NCBI GenBank assembly: GCA_030637205.1
Contig: DAOVVL010000139.1
Coordinates: 1-6,088, forward strand
Direction of reading: 5' to 3'
Origin: Thalassospiraceae bacterium
Lineage (GTDB): Bacteria; Pseudomonadota; Alphaproteobacteria; Rhodospirillales; Magnetovibrionaceae
Length of the DNA: 6,088 nucleotides
Of this stretch, positions 5,683 to 6,088 are shown piece after piece; position 1 is the stretch's first letter; each line of letters opens with the position of its first letter. Both the position numbers and the translations under genes were made by a program. The notes beneath the pieces were generated by a model. It was not told where the DNA came from. It searched no databases and saw only the letters and a list, made by a program, of their open reading frames with translations.

Positions 5683-5689
5683 GCTCACA
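5665..5689. promoter_or_regulatory. Inverted repeat across the -35 box, possible operator
   Basis: TGTGAG (5665-5670) and CTCACA (5684-5689) form 6-bp arms around 13 bases that include the -35 box. Further TGTGA half-sites occur at 5636-5640 and 5649-5653. A regulator binding here could control the operon. No known regulator is assigned. Confidence 0.35.
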
Positions 5690-5744
5690 GGCCCGTTGAT
5701 GATCCTGCGGCTGAAGGGCATTGATCCAGGCATCGCAACTCGAC

Positions 5745-5778
5745 AAAAAAGCCCCTAACGCATTGCGTTAAGGGCTTT
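5745..5778 (-). terminator. Intrinsic terminator of the chemotaxis receptor gene
   Basis: Bases 5748-5761 pair with 5765-5778 with one C/A mismatch (5755/5771) around a 3-base loop. Read on the minus strand, the stem is followed by six T (complement of 5745-5750). It begins 27 bp past the receptor's stop and insulates the oxygenase operon from read-through. Confidence 0.88.
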
Positions 5779-5805
5779 GTTTGCACTCAAAAAACGAGTT
5801 GTTGC

Positions 5806-6088
5806 TTAGCCTTGGCGAATGTTGACCAGGAACTTGTCAACTTCCCCGCGCAAGATTTCAGATTGCTGGCTTAGCTCGGTTGCCGCAGACAGCATCTGTT
5901 CCGCCGACTGGCCGGTTTCAGAAGCTGCATCATTGACACCGGTAATGGTCGCTGAAACTTCACTGGTGCCAGCAGCAGCCTGTTCAACATTGCGCGCAAT
6001 TTCCTGCGTTGCCGCGCCCTGTTCTTCTACCGCTGCCGCGATGGTAGAAGCGATCTCGTTCATTTGGCTGATGGTATTGCCGATAGAA
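5806..6088 (-). CDS. Methyl-accepting chemotaxis protein, C-terminal end (5' part outside the window)
   Basis: The minus-strand frame is open from the window edge (S-I-G-N-T-I-S-Q before the internal Met at 6063) to the stop at 5806. It encodes about 94 residues. They match the descending C-terminal helix of an MCP signalling domain: I-A-S-T-I-A-A-A-V-E-E-Q-G-A-A-T-Q-E-I-A-R-N-V-E-Q-A-A, then the heptad-rich A-A-S-E-T-G-Q-S-A-E-Q-M-L stretch containing a likely Glu/Gln methylation region. It ends F-L-V-N-I-R-Q-G, like many alphaproteobacterial receptors. The full protein would sense a ligand and control CheA. The CheA/CheW-binding hairpin tip, membrane segments and sensor domain lie beyond the window. 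The C-terminus lacks an NWETF-type CheR tether. The ATG at 6063 is internal and not the real start. Confidence 0.93.
   Translation of the reverse strand, partial: SIGNTISQMNEIASTIAAAVEEQGAATQEIARNVEQAAAGTSEVSATITGVNDAASETGQSAEQMLSAATELSQQSEILRGEVDKFLVNIRQG

Noticed and set aside
5665..5689. CRP/FNR binding site
   Set aside because: The TGTGA and TCACA arms are 15 bases apart rather than 6, so it does not fit the classic site.
5531..5746. 71-residue minus-strand frame over the oxygenase start and promoter
   Set aside because: It overlaps a well-supported start codon and promoter in another frame and has no recognisable domain.

Overview
The window looks like chromosomal DNA from a free-living Gram-negative bacterium, most likely an alphaproteobacterium of the Rhodospirillales type. 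The base composition is roughly balanced. Exported c-type cytochromes and a methyl-accepting chemotaxis protein are present, and an ELM1-family protein (in bacteria mainly an alphaproteobacterial family) is the best taxonomic clue. The assignment is an inference from gene content. I see no mobile element, CRISPR array, tRNA or rRNA.

Left part (1-2476, + strand): extracytoplasmic electron-transfer-like genes. Bases 1-599 hold the 3' end of a gene built from tandem cytochrome c units with a period of 372 bp (124 residues). An in-frame TAA at 42-44, inside a locally scrambled stretch, breaks it, so only 117-599 reads as an open ORF. A strong intrinsic terminator (622-659) closes this unit. Next come an exported eight-bladed PQQ-like beta-propeller protein (768-1919) and a single-domain, signal-peptide-bearing c-type cytochrome (2078-2476). 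That cytochrome shares the L-(T/S)-S-Y-E-G-(I/V)-M-K-G signature of the tandem units. Together they suggest a periplasmic redox module, but no catalytic dehydrogenase is visible.

Middle (2477-3120): a gene-free stretch of about 250 bp with a candidate extended -10 promoter, then a small unrecognised three-helix membrane protein. Its stop codon overlaps by 6 bp the end of a convergent gene.

Right part (3115-5621, - strand): an apparent three-gene operon transcribed leftward. The order is a 2OG-Fe(II) oxygenase-like protein, an ELM1-family GT-B-like protein, and an FkbM-family methyltransferase. A good sigma70-type promoter (5653-5682) lies upstream, among four TGTGA/TCACA half-sites. Hydroxylation, glycosyltransferase-like and O-methylation functions side by side suggest a surface-glycan or small-molecule tailoring set; this is inference.

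Far right (5745-6088, - strand): the C-terminal end of a methyl-accepting chemotaxis protein that runs off the window, followed by its intrinsic terminator.

The most noteworthy items are the nonsense-interrupted tandem cytochrome, the cytochrome/propeller neighbourhood, and the oxygenase-ELM1-FkbM operon. Nothing here is clearly an undescribed defence or mobile system.
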